Shown: in pieces, positions 1 to 9,997 of the stretch
Position numbering within the stretch: the first letter of the stretch is position 1
How the letters are laid out: each line of letters opens with the position of its first letter
Origin: Chrysogorgia sp. JL179-B06
Taxonomy: Eukaryota; Cnidaria; Anthozoa; Scleralcyonacea; Chrysogorgiidae
Length of the DNA: 64,000 nucleotides
Direction of reading: 5' to 3'
NCBI GenBank assembly: GCA_035772405.1
Contig: JAYKKM010000348.1
Span: forward strand, 4,563,501-4,627,500
The notes under the pieces: generated by a model
The model's database searches: none
What the model was told of the DNA's origin: nothing
The model's input: the letters and a program-made list of their open reading frames with translations, nothing else
Position numbers and translations under genes: made by a program

Positions 1-1040
1 TTGAATTTGACGATCGTCCATGTATACTATATAAATATCAGTCACTATAGCAATGGTAGTCTTCGTGTAACCTTGACAGGGCGCGCATATCCGCTACAGA
101 AAGCGGGTATACGAGTATCGTAATCAAATATCATGGTCACGTGACAACCGTTAACAGGAAAACGGAGAAAGTTCTACGAAATGATGTAATGTTCATAACC
201 GAACACACAGCGTATCCAAGCGATTCATCTTCTCATTTTAGGACGGGATGCTTTCGTTATTTTCATGGTAACTCGGATATCTATATGATTCTCAGGATGA
301 CATGAAATTCACGATTAACAGACACTGCTAACCTCAACAGCGCAATTGTTTGGACAGTCACATTTGAGTTTACACATGTTTGAGTTCGTGTTAGATCTCT
401 GCTCTACCATTATTTGAACTATCCGGTCAACAAGATAAGGCAGTGTGTTTCGATTCCTGATTTCAGTATCATGCTTCTTCATGGCATGAAAAATGTATCT
501 TATTCAACTTCCAATTAACACATTTTTCGGTAACAGAGTCCAAACAGCTATCATACAAATTCTTCTGTCTATATACTATAGCTCTCATTAAATCTCGTGC
601 ATCCTCGTTTATATCAAGGAGCAAGGAAAGTCGAGACAACTCTCATGCAAAAACTCATGTCTACCAGTTCTCATAGACTCGCATCTTCGTTTGACCAGGA
701 GCAAGGTGATGTCTTACGATCTAATTGCTATAACCTCGAGCCATTGCTTGCATGGGTACCGACGCAAATCACTATACAACGCAACTTGCGCGGTCGCTTT
801 ACACATTAGTTTTTTCACAAGCATGTACATCAGGTTAGTCACGCTGCAGCAAACGAAATTCGCAAAAGTATACTCGAGAACCTATTCAATTTAGTTTTCA
901 CAATTTCGCGAGTTTTTGTACCAATTATATATCTATGTATAATCATGACGAATGATGCCGGAGTCATTGTGATATGCATGTAATAATCAAATTAATATTT
1001 TAAAGTCGTTTTTCAAACAAATGAAACACAATTTTTTTTG
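1..1040. other. Intergenic DNA, no gene seen
   Basis: No reading frame here resembles a known protein and no exon with good splice sites was found. Short open frames at 597-894 overlap one another in different frames and look like chance. The stretch may hold distal promoter sequence of the membrane gene that starts at 1289. Confidence 0.5.
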
Positions 1041-1050
1041 TTTAAAATCA

Positions 1051-1172
1051 GCTCAGGGAAGATCCCTATATAGGGGATGAATTTCAGACGAGGCTGTCAC
1101 TCTATTGGTTAAACCCAAGAACGATATTGTGAAAAACCACACGATTCCAAGAATAACTATAGAAGACGTCAT
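1051..1172 (+). promoter_or_regulatory. Probable promoter region of membrane gene A
   Basis: Seen: GCTCAGGGAAGATCCCT at 1051-1067, an inverted CCAAT box (CTATTGG) at 1102-1108 and a CRE-like GACGTCAT at 1165-1172. The same three kinds of sites, in the same order, lie upstream of the C-type gene at 7895-8093. TATA-like runs lie near 1206-1230. Inferred: a shared promoter inherited by the paralogs. No transcript start can be read from the sequence. Confidence 0.4.
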
Positions 1173-1288
1173 CTATATCTGAGTTAGGAAAAACCCTAAT
1201 AGCACATATATGCATGCTATATAATGAGACATGCAAAATCATCAAAATTACTCATTCAGCTAGCAAAGAATCTTACGAGGTGAACACA

Positions 1289-2098
1289 ATGGAAGATTAC
1301 TTTAGTTTGCAGTTGTTTTCTTTACTTGGACTTTTTGGTACAGCATTGACGATATTCTACCAGAAAGATTTCGTATTACGGGAACACGTTGGATCGCGTC
1401 TCAAGAAAGCTGTTGGCCTTTTGGTACTTTGGGCGTTTTCGCTTTTCTGCGAGGATGTTTTTGCTGTAGCACCTATATCCACTCTCGTCTATGTGGCGTG
1501 TGAGATCCATGGTTTCGTTGTTGAGGAGAAATTTAAATCACTTGTACTGAGTACGGCAGCGTTTCTTTGTACAACCCTGACAGACGATATCCTCGTCTGT
1601 CTTGCAGTTCTCTGCGCCATGACTCAATTACTACGATGGCCAATATGGTTAAAGAACAGCCTTCGCGAACTACGCATAATCTTTGGACCAGTCTATCCCA
1701 TCCTCGTAATAGGTGCCAGCATTCAGTCTGGTAATACATCAAACCTTCTTGCACTATCAGCATGCATGTCACTGGTTGCTGCTTTTTTCCTCCGCCCTGA
1801 CAACAATGCAATTTCTGGCCTCGTACCGGAGGTGGTTGGTTTCTTCGTTCCTTCGTCAAAGACTCGCAAATTGACTCACGGGTTGTTGATGTTTTTGAGT
1901 TTGATTTCTGCCATAGTACACGGATTAAGAACCCTAACCGTTCATCGAACGGTTCTAGTGGGGACAATGTTTGTTGGAGGACTTAATGTTTTACTGTATG
2001 TATTCGTAGCCGAACTTCCACGCAAGCTCTGTCGTTTTTACGTACAGTACGCTAGAACATTTCATATCGCTGGACAGCAACGCATAGAACAGAAGTGA
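1289..2098 (+). CDS. Orphan multi-pass membrane protein, gene A of local family
   Basis: Single open frame of 269 codons, apparently intronless. The ATG at 1289 is preferred over the in-frame ATG at 1214 because the product then begins like its paralogs (MEDYFSLQLFS, compare MEHFSRFQLCS and MGHYPNLQLFS). About eight hydrophobic segments alternate with short basic loops. Blocks shared with all paralogs are LRWPxxLKxSLRExRIxFGPVY (middle), FLRPDN, TRKLTHGLLMF (here RKLTHGLLMF) and LLYVFVAELPRK near the end. The C-terminus carries about 20 residues absent from the paralogs (RFYVQYARTF onward). No enzyme motif, signal peptide or known domain was recognised, so no function is proposed. The conserved blocks in four other frames nearby make a real gene family likely. 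Confidence 0.7.
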   Translation: MEDYFSLQLFSLLGLFGTALTIFYQKDFVLREHVGSRLKKAVGLLVLWAFSLFCEDVFAVAPISTLVYVACEIHGFVVEEKFKSLVLSTAAFLCTTLTDDILVCLAVLCAMTQLLRWPIWLKNSLRELRIIFGPVYPILVIGASIQSGNTSNLLALSACMSLVAAFFLRPDNNAISGLVPEVVGFFVPSSKTRKLTHGLLMFLSLISAIVHGLRTLTVHRTVLVGTMFVGGLNVLLYVFVAELPRKLCRFYVQYARTFHIAGQQRIEQK

Positions 2099-2740
2099 AA
2101 ATAACAGTCAACATGGACAAAACGTCCCAGTGATGTACGAGTAGTGAACGATGACAATATTTCTTCCAATACCGGTTTAACCAATAATGAATATCTAATT
2201 ATTATTATTATTATTATTATTAATGCCTAATTGTTATTATTATTATTATTAATTAACACAAACCATGTAAATTATTCATATAATTATATTTAATATAATT
2301 ATTCATATACCTACATATAGGTTTCTTTCATATAGGGGTACTCGTATTACTAGGATAATCAAATAATTTCATAAATTACATATTAATGTCTGTATGAATA
2401 ATGTATATATAAAAAATTCGAGCAAGTAAAGCAGGAAACCTGTCCATGTAAATCTGTGTGTAAATATATTAGGTGTCGCAGAACTCTTCAAACGCCTCTG
2501 CACGCGTCGCTGGCTCTCACGATCAAATGGGACTGTATCTTTCGGTTCTGAATCTTCAATATTTCATGACATATAACTCATACAACGATCGGTTCCACAC
2601 TCTAATACATACATATACTGATTACACTCACTGACGGTCAACTCCGTCCACTCACTGTTCAACTCCAACTTTCTTACTTCAAACAGTCACTATATATACT
2701 CATGCACTCTTAACCAACAGATAACCAATAGTTAGAAATT
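2099..2740. other. AT-rich spacer with ATT repeat
   Basis: The 3' flank of gene A. It contains two runs of ATT trinucleotides around 2197-2222 and 2232-2252 and several AATAAT/AATATA stretches that could serve as poly(A) signals. No coding sequence was seen. Confidence 0.6.
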
Positions 2741-2751
2741 TGTTCCAAGGT

Positions 2752-2950
2752 CACTCTATGACACATCAGCTAGAATACAACTTGCACGTAGTTCCTAATT
2801 TATTGCACAATGACGTATACAAAACGCCACAGTTCTTGTTGTTATTCAACTTCGCACGCACGCAGGCTCTTCTCAAAATGGAGGCTGCAGGCCTGAGTAT
2901 GTTATTGTGGATGCATCATGGTCTCATCTCAAATTTAAAGCTATGTCTTA
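2752..2950 (+). repeat. Segment inverted between the two duplication units
   Basis: This stretch (including GAGGCTGCAGGCCTGAGTAT) is present in unit 2 as its reverse complement at about 10358-10525 (AGGCCTGGAGCCTCCATTTT), while flanking sequence on the right (CTTGTCAAAATTAAGACATG) is in direct orientation in both units. The open frame at 2740-2964 is not kept in unit 2, so it is not called as a gene. Confidence 0.75.
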
Positions 2951-3325
2951 CTTGTCAAAATTAAGACATGGCCTTAATTTTATCGATCCTGACCCTAATC
3001 TTAACCATAATATTATTACTTTCGAACAGACGATCAACAGGTAAACAAGTTTTGGAAACCCCACCCAAAATTCGCGAACATGGAAAACGATTTGCCCAAA
3101 ATGCAATTCTGTTCGCAGTCTAATTGGTATCCAGCGCTGCTGCGTCTATAGCAACTAGCAACTCTTGAACGGGAACATTCTTACTTTAATTTGATTTTTA
3201 CTTTAATTTAATTAATTGGGACCGCAATAATTGGCGTACGCTGTTGCGGCAACCCTGCCATTTTCATTATGTACTATAGAGTTGGCGAAGCATAATAAAT
3301 AAAAAATATATAAAAAACTGATAAA

Positions 3326-3380
3326 TGACATCATGTCACAAGACAAATTTCTATTGGATTTCGATCTATTTAAAGCCCAA
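3326..3380 (+). promoter_or_regulatory. Probable promoter of B-type gene 1
   Basis: A CRE-like TGACATCA at 3326, an inverted CCAAT box (CTATTGG) at 3351-3357 and a TATA-like CTATTTAAAG at 3367-3376 lie just upstream of the ATG at 3452. The same block is repeated at 10906-10957 upstream of the intact B copy. Reading it as a promoter is inference from spacing and motif order. Confidence 0.45.
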
Positions 3381-3451
3381 TGAACATCAAGAAAACAAGC
3401 CAAATCAAAGAAACGTACGACACACGAACAATTATCGACTTCGTCTCAGGG

Positions 3452-4445
3452 ATGGAACATTTCTCCAGGTTTCAGTTCTGTTCTTTATCGGGCCTTCTTG
3501 GTGTATTGCTCACAATATTTTACAGAAAAAACTTTACATTTCGAAGGCAAGTTGTTGGGTTCCGTCTTGAGACTGTGGGATGCCTCCTTACGCTACTTTG
3601 GATACTGTCAGCGTTGTGGTCAAACAAGGCCGTCGTTTCGGCACTTGTACCTAGTATCATCTACGTTACGAAGGAATGGCTTGGAGAAGATTTGGCAAAA
3701 GACGAGAAGATAAAATCGCTTGTTCTGAACAGTACGGCAGCGTTTCCTTGCGCAACGCTGACCAACGATATCCACGTCTGTCTCGCATTACGGGGACACA
3801 TTGGATCGCGTCTCAAGAAAGCTGTTGGCCTCTGTACTTTGGGGTTTTTCGCTTTTCTGTGAGAATGCTTTTGCTGCAGCACCTGTATCCACCCTCGTTT
3901 ATGTCGCGTGTGAGATCCATGGTTTCGTTGTCGAGGAGAAATTTAAATCACTTGTACTGAGTACGGCAGCGTTTCTTTGCACAACTCTGACCGACGATAT
4001 CCTCGTCTGTCTTGCAGTTCTCTGCGCCATGACTCAACTACTACGATGGCCAATATGGTTAAAGAACAGCCTTCGCGAACTACGCATAATCTTTGGACCA
4101 GTCTATCCTATCCTCGTAGTAGGTGCCAGCATTCAGTCTGACTATACATCAAACCTTCTTCTTAAATTATCAGCATGCACGTCACTGGTTGCTGCTGTTT
4201 TCCTCCGCCCTGACAACAATGAGGTTTTGAGATTGGTGCTAGCTGGTTTCTCCGTTCCTTCATCAAAGACTCGAAAACTGACACACGGCTTGTTGATGTT
4301 TTTGTGTTTGATTTGTTTAGTGGCGCACTTGACAATGTCATCAGGTATTCATCTCATTGTTTTCGTCTTTGGGGGGCTTGACGTTCTTCTGTACGTTTTC
4401 GTAGCCGAACTTCCACGTAAGCTCTGTCGACGTAATGATGACTAG
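3452..4445 (+). pseudogene. B-type membrane gene, frameshifted copy
   Basis: From ATG 3452 the frame matches the intact B gene at 11033 almost residue for residue up to the GLCTL block, then ends early in GFFAFL and a stop at 3860. The intact copy reads CTGTACTTTGGTACTTTGGG; this copy lacks one GGTACTTT repeat at about 3840, an 8-base loss that shifts the frame. Downstream the correct frame resumes (VLWGFSLFCENAFA) and runs open to the TAG at 4443-4445. Everything else, including the conserved FGPVYPILVVGASIQS and FLRPDN blocks, is preserved. It is either a recent pseudogene or two separate short products; a sequencing or assembly error at this short direct repeat cannot be excluded. Confidence 0.75.
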
Positions 4446-5058
4446 CAACTATAGCGAAGCTTGTTTTATGACCTCCTGCATAACGCTCCAGTTCTGCTAA
4501 AACGATTGTAGTGTTTGAGCTGAAGTCAACATTAAGGAACAGCTCTCACCTCTCAGCGAGTTCACGACGTCCTGAAGACGTGAAAATGCTCAGAGTTGCG
4601 TTGTAAAAAGATTTATTTGTTTTGAAGGCCACGTCGTCGAGGTTGTCGCGTTGTAGAACTTAAAGTCCCTAATATATGTATATATGTATTGTACAGGAGT
4701 AAAGCCGTACGTTATTCGGTAAACTATTTTTTCCGCCATCCTATATTATACATTTTTAATGTAGTATAAATTTACACGCGAGGAAGCCCAATTATTCTAA
4801 GCCTCATGGTTTCTTTGGGGGTTGTTCGCTTACATTACATATCTTAATTCTCATGTAATCTTTGTATTATTTAGTTTAATTTATTATTGATTTATCACTC
4901 TTAGGTGAACGGAATACTCCAACAGGCTAGAAGCCCAATTATAGGGGTTCCGAGGGCCTACGATTTAAGGTCGTTATCTGAGAAGACCCGAAAGTTTTAC
5001 CATTTGCTGATATTATTGCAAAAGCAGCACTTTCTCCTCGATTATTTTTAAGACCCTG

Positions 5059-5142
5059 AGTGATGGTCCGACCCATGATTTGAACCTGTGTCTCGCAGCT
5101 TATAGACATGTGTGGTAACCACTAGACCACAACAGCTTGTCA
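5059..5142 (-). repeat. tRNA-derived SINE head, copy 1
   Basis: Read on the minus strand it has a Pol III A box (TGGTCTAGTGGTTA, 5116-5129) and a B box (AGGTTCAAATC, 5077-5087) at tRNA-like spacing, ending in GGGTCGGACCATCAC. The acceptor arms pair poorly, so it is a tRNA-like SINE head rather than a working tRNA gene. The second copy is at 12581-12660. Confidence 0.6.
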
Positions 5143-6714
5143 GAGACCATTTCATGAGGAAAATACAACTAGTCTTGGGAAACTCATGACCGCATATCGT
5201 GTCTTTATATATGTGATAAAGCATGCTTCCTGTTATTGATATACATTTCTCGCTGGTTTTCACGGCTTGTACAACGTTGATTTTCGAAATAACTACGCCA
5301 ATCAATGTATGAAGTTATTCGTTTTTGAAGCTATTTAAAAAGGGTAAGGGGGAAAGGTTGCCAGGGGATTATATTAATACCCCTTCTCCACAAAATCTAC
5401 ATTCTTTGAACATGGATATATTCGCTTGTTTAATATAATAGATGACTCTAATAGATACCTCTTCAAGAAAACTCTAAAATATAATAGATTAAGACATCAA
5501 ATAAGTGGCATATATGCATGTTGTTATCAGTACGGGTTATCTATTGCGTTGGCGCGACAATTAGCTGCTTTGCCACCTGTTAAAAAAACCTAACTGAACA
5601 CCTATCCTAAGGCCCGGAAGGGAGTTATCTGGCGTAAAGCCGACGTTCGAGGTATTTATCCGACTTAAAACACGATGTAAAAGGTTTCCTAAAAGAAGCC
5701 CCAATGGAGAAGAATATCGATATACAGTGTGTATCAAAAATCCCGGAACCCTTAGAAAATTAATTAGTAATATTCTTTTATAACAAGCTATTGTGGTAGT
5801 TTGAAAGACACTTCTGAACAATAGGAAGAGAAAAAGATTTTAAATACTTTCACCATGCATATACTTCAGGTTATCTTAATTTCGATAAGACCGTGGCTAC
5901 GCATCCGTGAGAAATGTTTAAGGCTACTACAATAGTTTGCTTGAAAAGAATACTAATTCATCACAGGTTTCGTTTTTTTATACACACTATATTTTTTACA
6001 CAGTATATTTTTTACACAGTATATATTTTATATACATACAGTAATATATAAAAAAAACGCAACCGTGGCATAAAATTAATTAATATTCTTTTCAAACAAC
6101 CTATTGTATAGTAGTTTGAAAAAGCTCTAGACACCTCTGACCCACGAATGCGTAAAAACATGGTTTTATACATCTCGGGGATAACTTTAAATGTATGTAT
6201 GGTGAAAGTAGTTAAAAGCTTTCTCTTTTCCTGTAAAAATTGTGTTACTTGGTTACGGATACGGAAATTATGGTGTGATTGAAAATGTTGTTTTGAGATT
6301 TTGTCATTTGCATATAGTTAATTGTATTCTGCGGGACCCGGGACAATATATTATCCCACTAGCTACCTATAATGTAAATCAGCTAATCAGTAATTACCCC
6401 CCTATTGGCCTATTTCCCCAGGGACAATTCAACCGCCGCCGCCAACGAAAATGCTTCGTTAGATAAAACCCTCGAAGAACAAAGAAAACTGACTTAAAGC
6501 TTGTTATAATTCATAAGGAGCTGTTTATGTTGCGCTGAGTTGTGGCACGAAAATCATTCCTCGACACAAAAAGATCATTTGAAATATTTGAAATATCATT
6601 TTGGCTGTCTATAGTAGCCACGAGAAGAACCAGCCCGGCCCAGGACCTTATCTCCGCTCGCCCATGGGAACGAGGTTGGCCCATATAAACAGTCACTAAA
6701 TTATGCTATACACT

Positions 6715-6903
6715 ATCAGGGCCGTACTCAGAGAATTTTACAGGGGCTCACTTCAACCGACTGACGCACGAGCTTGTACCGACTACATCCTATATATTGA
6801 TCGAAGCTTGTCAAAATATTGTCTTTCTGTTGGATGCCTACTAAAATGACCCTGGTCAGCTGGTGAAATGGTTAATTATTCCTACGAGTTAATAACGCAC
6901 TCT
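6715..6903 (+). repeat. Dispersed repeat, copy 1
   Basis: Begins ATCAGGGCCGTACTCAGAG and ends near GAGTTAATAACGCAC. It is repeated at 14299-14482 (unit 2), and a diverged, partly deleted copy lies at the right edge of the window (63901-64000). The last copy is far from the tandem array, so this is an interspersed repeat and not just part of the duplication. Confidence 0.65.
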
Positions 6904-7336
6904 CAATACGAAATGAAAACATGATGAATAAATTTATGTCTTTGGTGTTCTCTCGTTCATTACATTCACATATAAACAAAACATTTAACATCAGCATTAG
7001 ATTTGTGAGTCTTAAATATGGTAGTTTGAAATTAATTTAAACTGATAAGTGCTAAAAGTTAATGATTCTATACTTGTCTGTGTTAAATCGAACACGTCTA
7101 AAATATAACTTCTGCCGACTGAAACTCGTAAAAATATTTTGGGGGGGTGTCACACCCCTTCTCTCTCTCACACACACACACCGTAGCTCCGGGCCTGTAC
7201 AGTATACATCATGCTCATGGAATATTTCATCCAAACACCGTCCATTTTGTTGTCGGGCAGTATGTCTAAGTCCTGCTTCTGTATATAGTTCCAAGAATTG
7301 CATGCAGTTGCAACATAAAGTTGTAACATAAAGTTA

Positions 7337-7644
7337 AACATGTAGTTTAATCGAGTGAAATGCCAAATATTACTTGTAATATACCCAAAATCGTATCCCT
7401 GCATTACCACCACTACATATACAGAACTCGTGACTAGGCTCTCGGCAACGGCCTCCGTAGCTCAGTGGTCAGAGCACTGCACTAGCATCGCAGGGTCGCG
7501 GGTTCAATTCCAGCCGGAAGACCTTGAAGTTGCATTTTTCGCAACTGGTCTCGGTTTGGTCTTAAAATGTATATATTCCAACACCATAAATCCTTAGAAC
7601 ATGTAGTTTAATCGAGTGAAATGCTAAATATTACTTGTATTATT
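7337..7644 (+). repeat. Pair of 48-base direct repeats around a SINE
   Basis: The stretch with ACATGTAGTTTAATCGAGTG occurs at about 7337-7384 and again at about 7597-7644, on both sides of the tRNA-derived SINE at 7450-7595. The second repeat abuts the SINE tail but the first is separated from its head by about 65 bases, so it is not a simple target-site duplication. The arrangement is repeated in unit 2. Confidence 0.6.
7450..7595 (+). mobile_element. tRNA-derived SINE, copy 1
   Basis: The first 74 bases fold like a tRNA: D arm GCTC/GAGC with A box TAGCTCAGTGGTC (7458-7470), anticodon stem CTGC/GCAG enclosing an AGC anticodon (Ala-like), and B box GGTTCAATTC (7501-7510). The acceptor stem has unpaired bases. 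After it come about 70 non-tRNA bases ending CACCATAAATCCTT. The same tail, without the head, occurs at 51185-51250, which shows a dispersed family. It is therefore called a SINE and not a tRNA gene. Confidence 0.7.
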
Positions 7645-7894
7645 ACTATTAAAACGTCATCTTGATATCGCTACAAATTGCGTCGTTTTCGCAGGTTCAA
7701 GGGGAAGTTGGCGGACATCGCCGTAAACTTTCTAATTGCGGTACAATGCGCTCTAATTTTGCCCTACCATGATGTATGTGTAATATATTGGTGTTTTCCC
7801 AATAAAGTCAAGACTAAAGAAAGAAAAATTAATGAAATGATGCTGTATAGTCAAGGGATTTTTCGGTTATTACTTTCGAACGCCACACATACCT

Positions 7895-8093
7895 GCTCAG
7901 GGGAGATCCCTCGAAAAGGGCAGAGTTACATCCTGTCTCCGGACGCGGCGTTCCTATTGGCCAAGCCATGCGACAAATTAGAAATAAAGAGTAAATTCTC
8001 AGAATTTATTGACTTGAAAATCCCTACAAGAGGTGCCACAAGAGTATATATATAGTATAACAAACGAGAGATGGTTGTAGCTGAAGACGTGAT
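7895..8093 (+). promoter_or_regulatory. Probable promoter of C-type gene 1
   Basis: Contains GCTCAGGGGAGATCCCT at 7895-7911, CCTATTGG (inverted CCAAT) at 7953-7960, a TATA-like GTATATATATAG at 8044-8055 and CRE-like GACGTGAT at 8086-8093, seven bases before the ATG. The first two elements match those upstream of gene A at 1051 and 1102. An open frame covering 7678-8055 is interrupted in unit 2 and is treated as untranslated leader or promoter. Confidence 0.45.
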
Positions 8094-8099
8094 GCGAAC

Positions 8100-8852
8100 A
8101 TGGGACATTATCCTAATTTGCAGTTATTTTCCGTATCGGCTGTTTTTTGTTTACAGCTTACGATATTCTTTAAGAAGAATTTCACTTTCCGTGAACATGT
8201 TGGGTTCCGTCCAACGATAACCACAAGCCTTGTAATACTTTGGATGCTTTCGTTGTTTTACGACAACACTTGCAGTCTCGCAGTCTCGGCACTAACCATC
8301 CTGTATGTCACTATTAAGATCAAAAGCCTTGCAACGGAGGAGAAGATCAAGTCCATTTTTCTCACTCTGACATCTCTCCTTGTTTCTCACCTGAGCGCAG
8401 ATTATATCGCCTGCCTCATAGTTATCTGTGCGATAACACAACTCGTGCGTTGGCCACCGTCATTGAAATACTCACTTCGCGAGTTCCGTATCGTCTTCGG
8501 ACCTGTGTACACCTTACTTGTAACAGGCATGGCCATACAATCTGGCTTTAACTCCAACCTCGTCACATTATCAGCGGCTATGGCAACGATGGCGTCGATT
8601 TTCCTTCGTCCGGACAACCAAGAAGTTTTGCGGTTTGTCACTTTAGGTTTTCCAACTCCTTCGACGCAAATGCGAAAATTCGTGCACGGGGTTTTGATGT
8701 TTTTCAGCATGATTTTTGTAATGGTGCATTTAATTCCATCAGATATGCATCCAATTGTCTTAGGTGGAACACTTGCAATTGGGATGTTCAATATCCTTCT
8801 TTACATTTTTGTGGCTGATCTCCCACGCCAAGTATGGCAGACAGTGTTCTAA
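8100..8852 (+). CDS. Orphan multi-pass membrane protein, C-type copy 1
   Basis: Intronless open frame of 250 codons. Eight or nine hydrophobic segments are visible, at roughly residues 8-24, 40-56, 60-78, 86-101, 103-119, 130-148, 153-172, 192-210 and 216-238. Shared family blocks: TFREHVGFRP near residue 30, LVRWPPSLKYSLREFRIVFG (117-136), FLRPDN, MRKFVHGVLMFF and LLYIFVADLPR. The protein encoded by the second copy at 15696 appears unchanged, although at least one silent base differs (AGCCTT here, AGTCTT there, coding KSL). No known domain was recognised. A solute carrier or scaffold role is possible, but there is no direct evidence for either. Confidence 0.7.
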   Translation: MGHYPNLQLFSVSAVFCLQLTIFFKKNFTFREHVGFRPTITTSLVILWMLSLFYDNTCSLAVSALTILYVTIKIKSLATEEKIKSIFLTLTSLLVSHLSADYIACLIVICAITQLVRWPPSLKYSLREFRIVFGPVYTLLVTGMAIQSGFNSNLVTLSAAMATMASIFLRPDNQEVLRFVTLGFPTPSTQMRKFVHGVLMFFSMIFVMVHLIPSDMHPIVLGGTLAIGMFNILLYIFVADLPRQVWQTVF

Positions 8853-9249
8853 TACGGACCACAGCAACAGCCTTATATACAGGATATCCCAATGACACCC
8901 AGACGTGGTTGTTTTTACTTCATTTAATACTTTGAATCTGGTATATAAATTTATTAATTTTGTGATCTTTATATTATATCTTTATATTTTGTGAATTTTA
9001 GCATTAACTATAGCTTTAATTGTATGATGAACTAGCTCAATACATTTACTGTAAATTAATTATATATTATTACTAAGAATTACTATCGCAAGAGACTGTC
9101 TTTTGCAATGAAAATTGGAAAAGCTACCAAAACATTGTGCTTATAATCGGTCATATAATATTGCGTTTATCACTTCGACTTCTTCGTCTTGACATGCAGA
9201 AAACACTTGTTTGCGGATCCGCCACTGGATATATCCTTTGTTATCGCAG

Positions 9250-9965
9250 GTGCCACGTCTACTTCGAGGAGATATTGAAATGAACCCAGGTGATGGATCT
9301 AAACCTAATGGTGCCTTGTGTACAAAGTCTGTGAAGTCTTGAGACTTGGAATCGTGCGTGAAGTGCGCAACTCGTCGTTCCACAAATCGTGTTGTAAATT
9401 TCCCGAGGCTGCACGAAGTGTTGTCCAATTCGTTTTGTGCGTGGTTGTGTCCGCGATGTGATTCACCAAACTATTCTGAGCTGTTTCCTGATACTTTCAT
9501 AGATTCACTACGCTTCTTAAACTCTTTGGAGCAATTATATAATTGGTTTTGGGATTCTTCTGCAAACAACCATTTTACTTTGCAAAATTTACATAATACG
9601 ACAACTAAAGAAACCAATCTACCGAAACGTAATAAATATTGTCGGGTATTAAAAACAAAGTTCCTGACTTAGCAGCTGTAATTGACCAATTCAACCCTGA
9701 TATTATCTTTGGAAACGAGTCTTCGTTAAACCCCGATATTTCCAATGATGAAATATTTCCTAATAATGATAATATCTTCCGTAAAGACACGATTTTAGAT
9801 GGTCATGGTGGAGTATTTCAAACAATAAAGAAAGACATTATTGTTACTCATCGAAAGGAGTTTGATTCAGACTGTGAGATTATCTGGAGTCAATGTCAGC
9901 TAGCAAGCAAAAAATCCTTTTATTTCGCCTCCTTCTACCATGACACATCTAGAAAACAATATTTT
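9250..9965 (+). mobile_element. Decayed CR1-like LINE, 2A motif and endonuclease part
   Basis: A frame at about 9258-9291 reads RLLRGDIEMNPG, the core of a 2A ribosome-skipping peptide (D-x-E-x-N-P-G), but the usual final proline is Asp. Downstream, 9346-9660 gives a Cys-rich segment (CVKCATRR and CAWLCPRCDS) typical of the region before the endonuclease in CR1-type ORFs. From 9639 another frame reads IKNKVPDLAAVIDQFNPDII, then FGNES with the endonuclease glutamate, and continues to FYFASFYHD near 9950. Stops and a frameshift (near 9640) break it, and no reverse transcriptase follows. Family assignment rests on these motifs; 2A sequences in such LINEs are known from several marine invertebrates. 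Confidence 0.7.
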
Positions 9966-9997
9966 CAACACCGTTGCAATATTTTCAACACGAAGTT

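Larger units (their letters stand above)
4446..7336. other. Long spacer of duplication unit 1
   Basis: About 2.9 kb without a supported gene. It holds a tRNA-derived SINE head on the minus strand (5059-5142), AT-rich runs at 5985-6050, a repeated terminus with CCTTATCTCCGCTCGCCCAT at 6647-6666, and a dispersed repeat at 6715-6903. Open frames such as 5561-5821 (minus) and 6242-6466 (plus) recur in unit 2 only because the DNA is duplicated. Confidence 0.6.
2640..9060. repeat. Large tandem duplication, unit 1
   Basis: About 6.4 kb that recurs with few changes at about 10.14-16.66 kb, in the same orientation, offset about 7.54-7.60 kb. Examples: the CTATTTAAAGCCCAATGAAC block at 3367 and 10947, and the C-type start at 8100 and 15696. 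Unit 1 holds the broken B gene and C gene 1. The right edge is sharp: at about 9055 unit 1 continues TATATATTATTACTAAG while unit 2 continues AGACACTTGCAATGG. The left edge is blurred by inversions in unit 2. Confidence 0.9.

Noticed and set aside
7450..7523. Functional tRNA-Ala gene
   Set aside because: Acceptor stem mismatches, a second decayed copy and a non-tRNA tail found elsewhere identify a SINE.
7678..8055. 125-residue frame just upstream of C-type gene 1
   Set aside because: The 5' half is closed by a stop in duplication unit 2, and the region holds promoter-like motifs; more likely leader or promoter.
8402..8791. 129-residue minus-strand frame, also at 15998-16387
   Set aside because: Antisense shadow of the C-type membrane gene.
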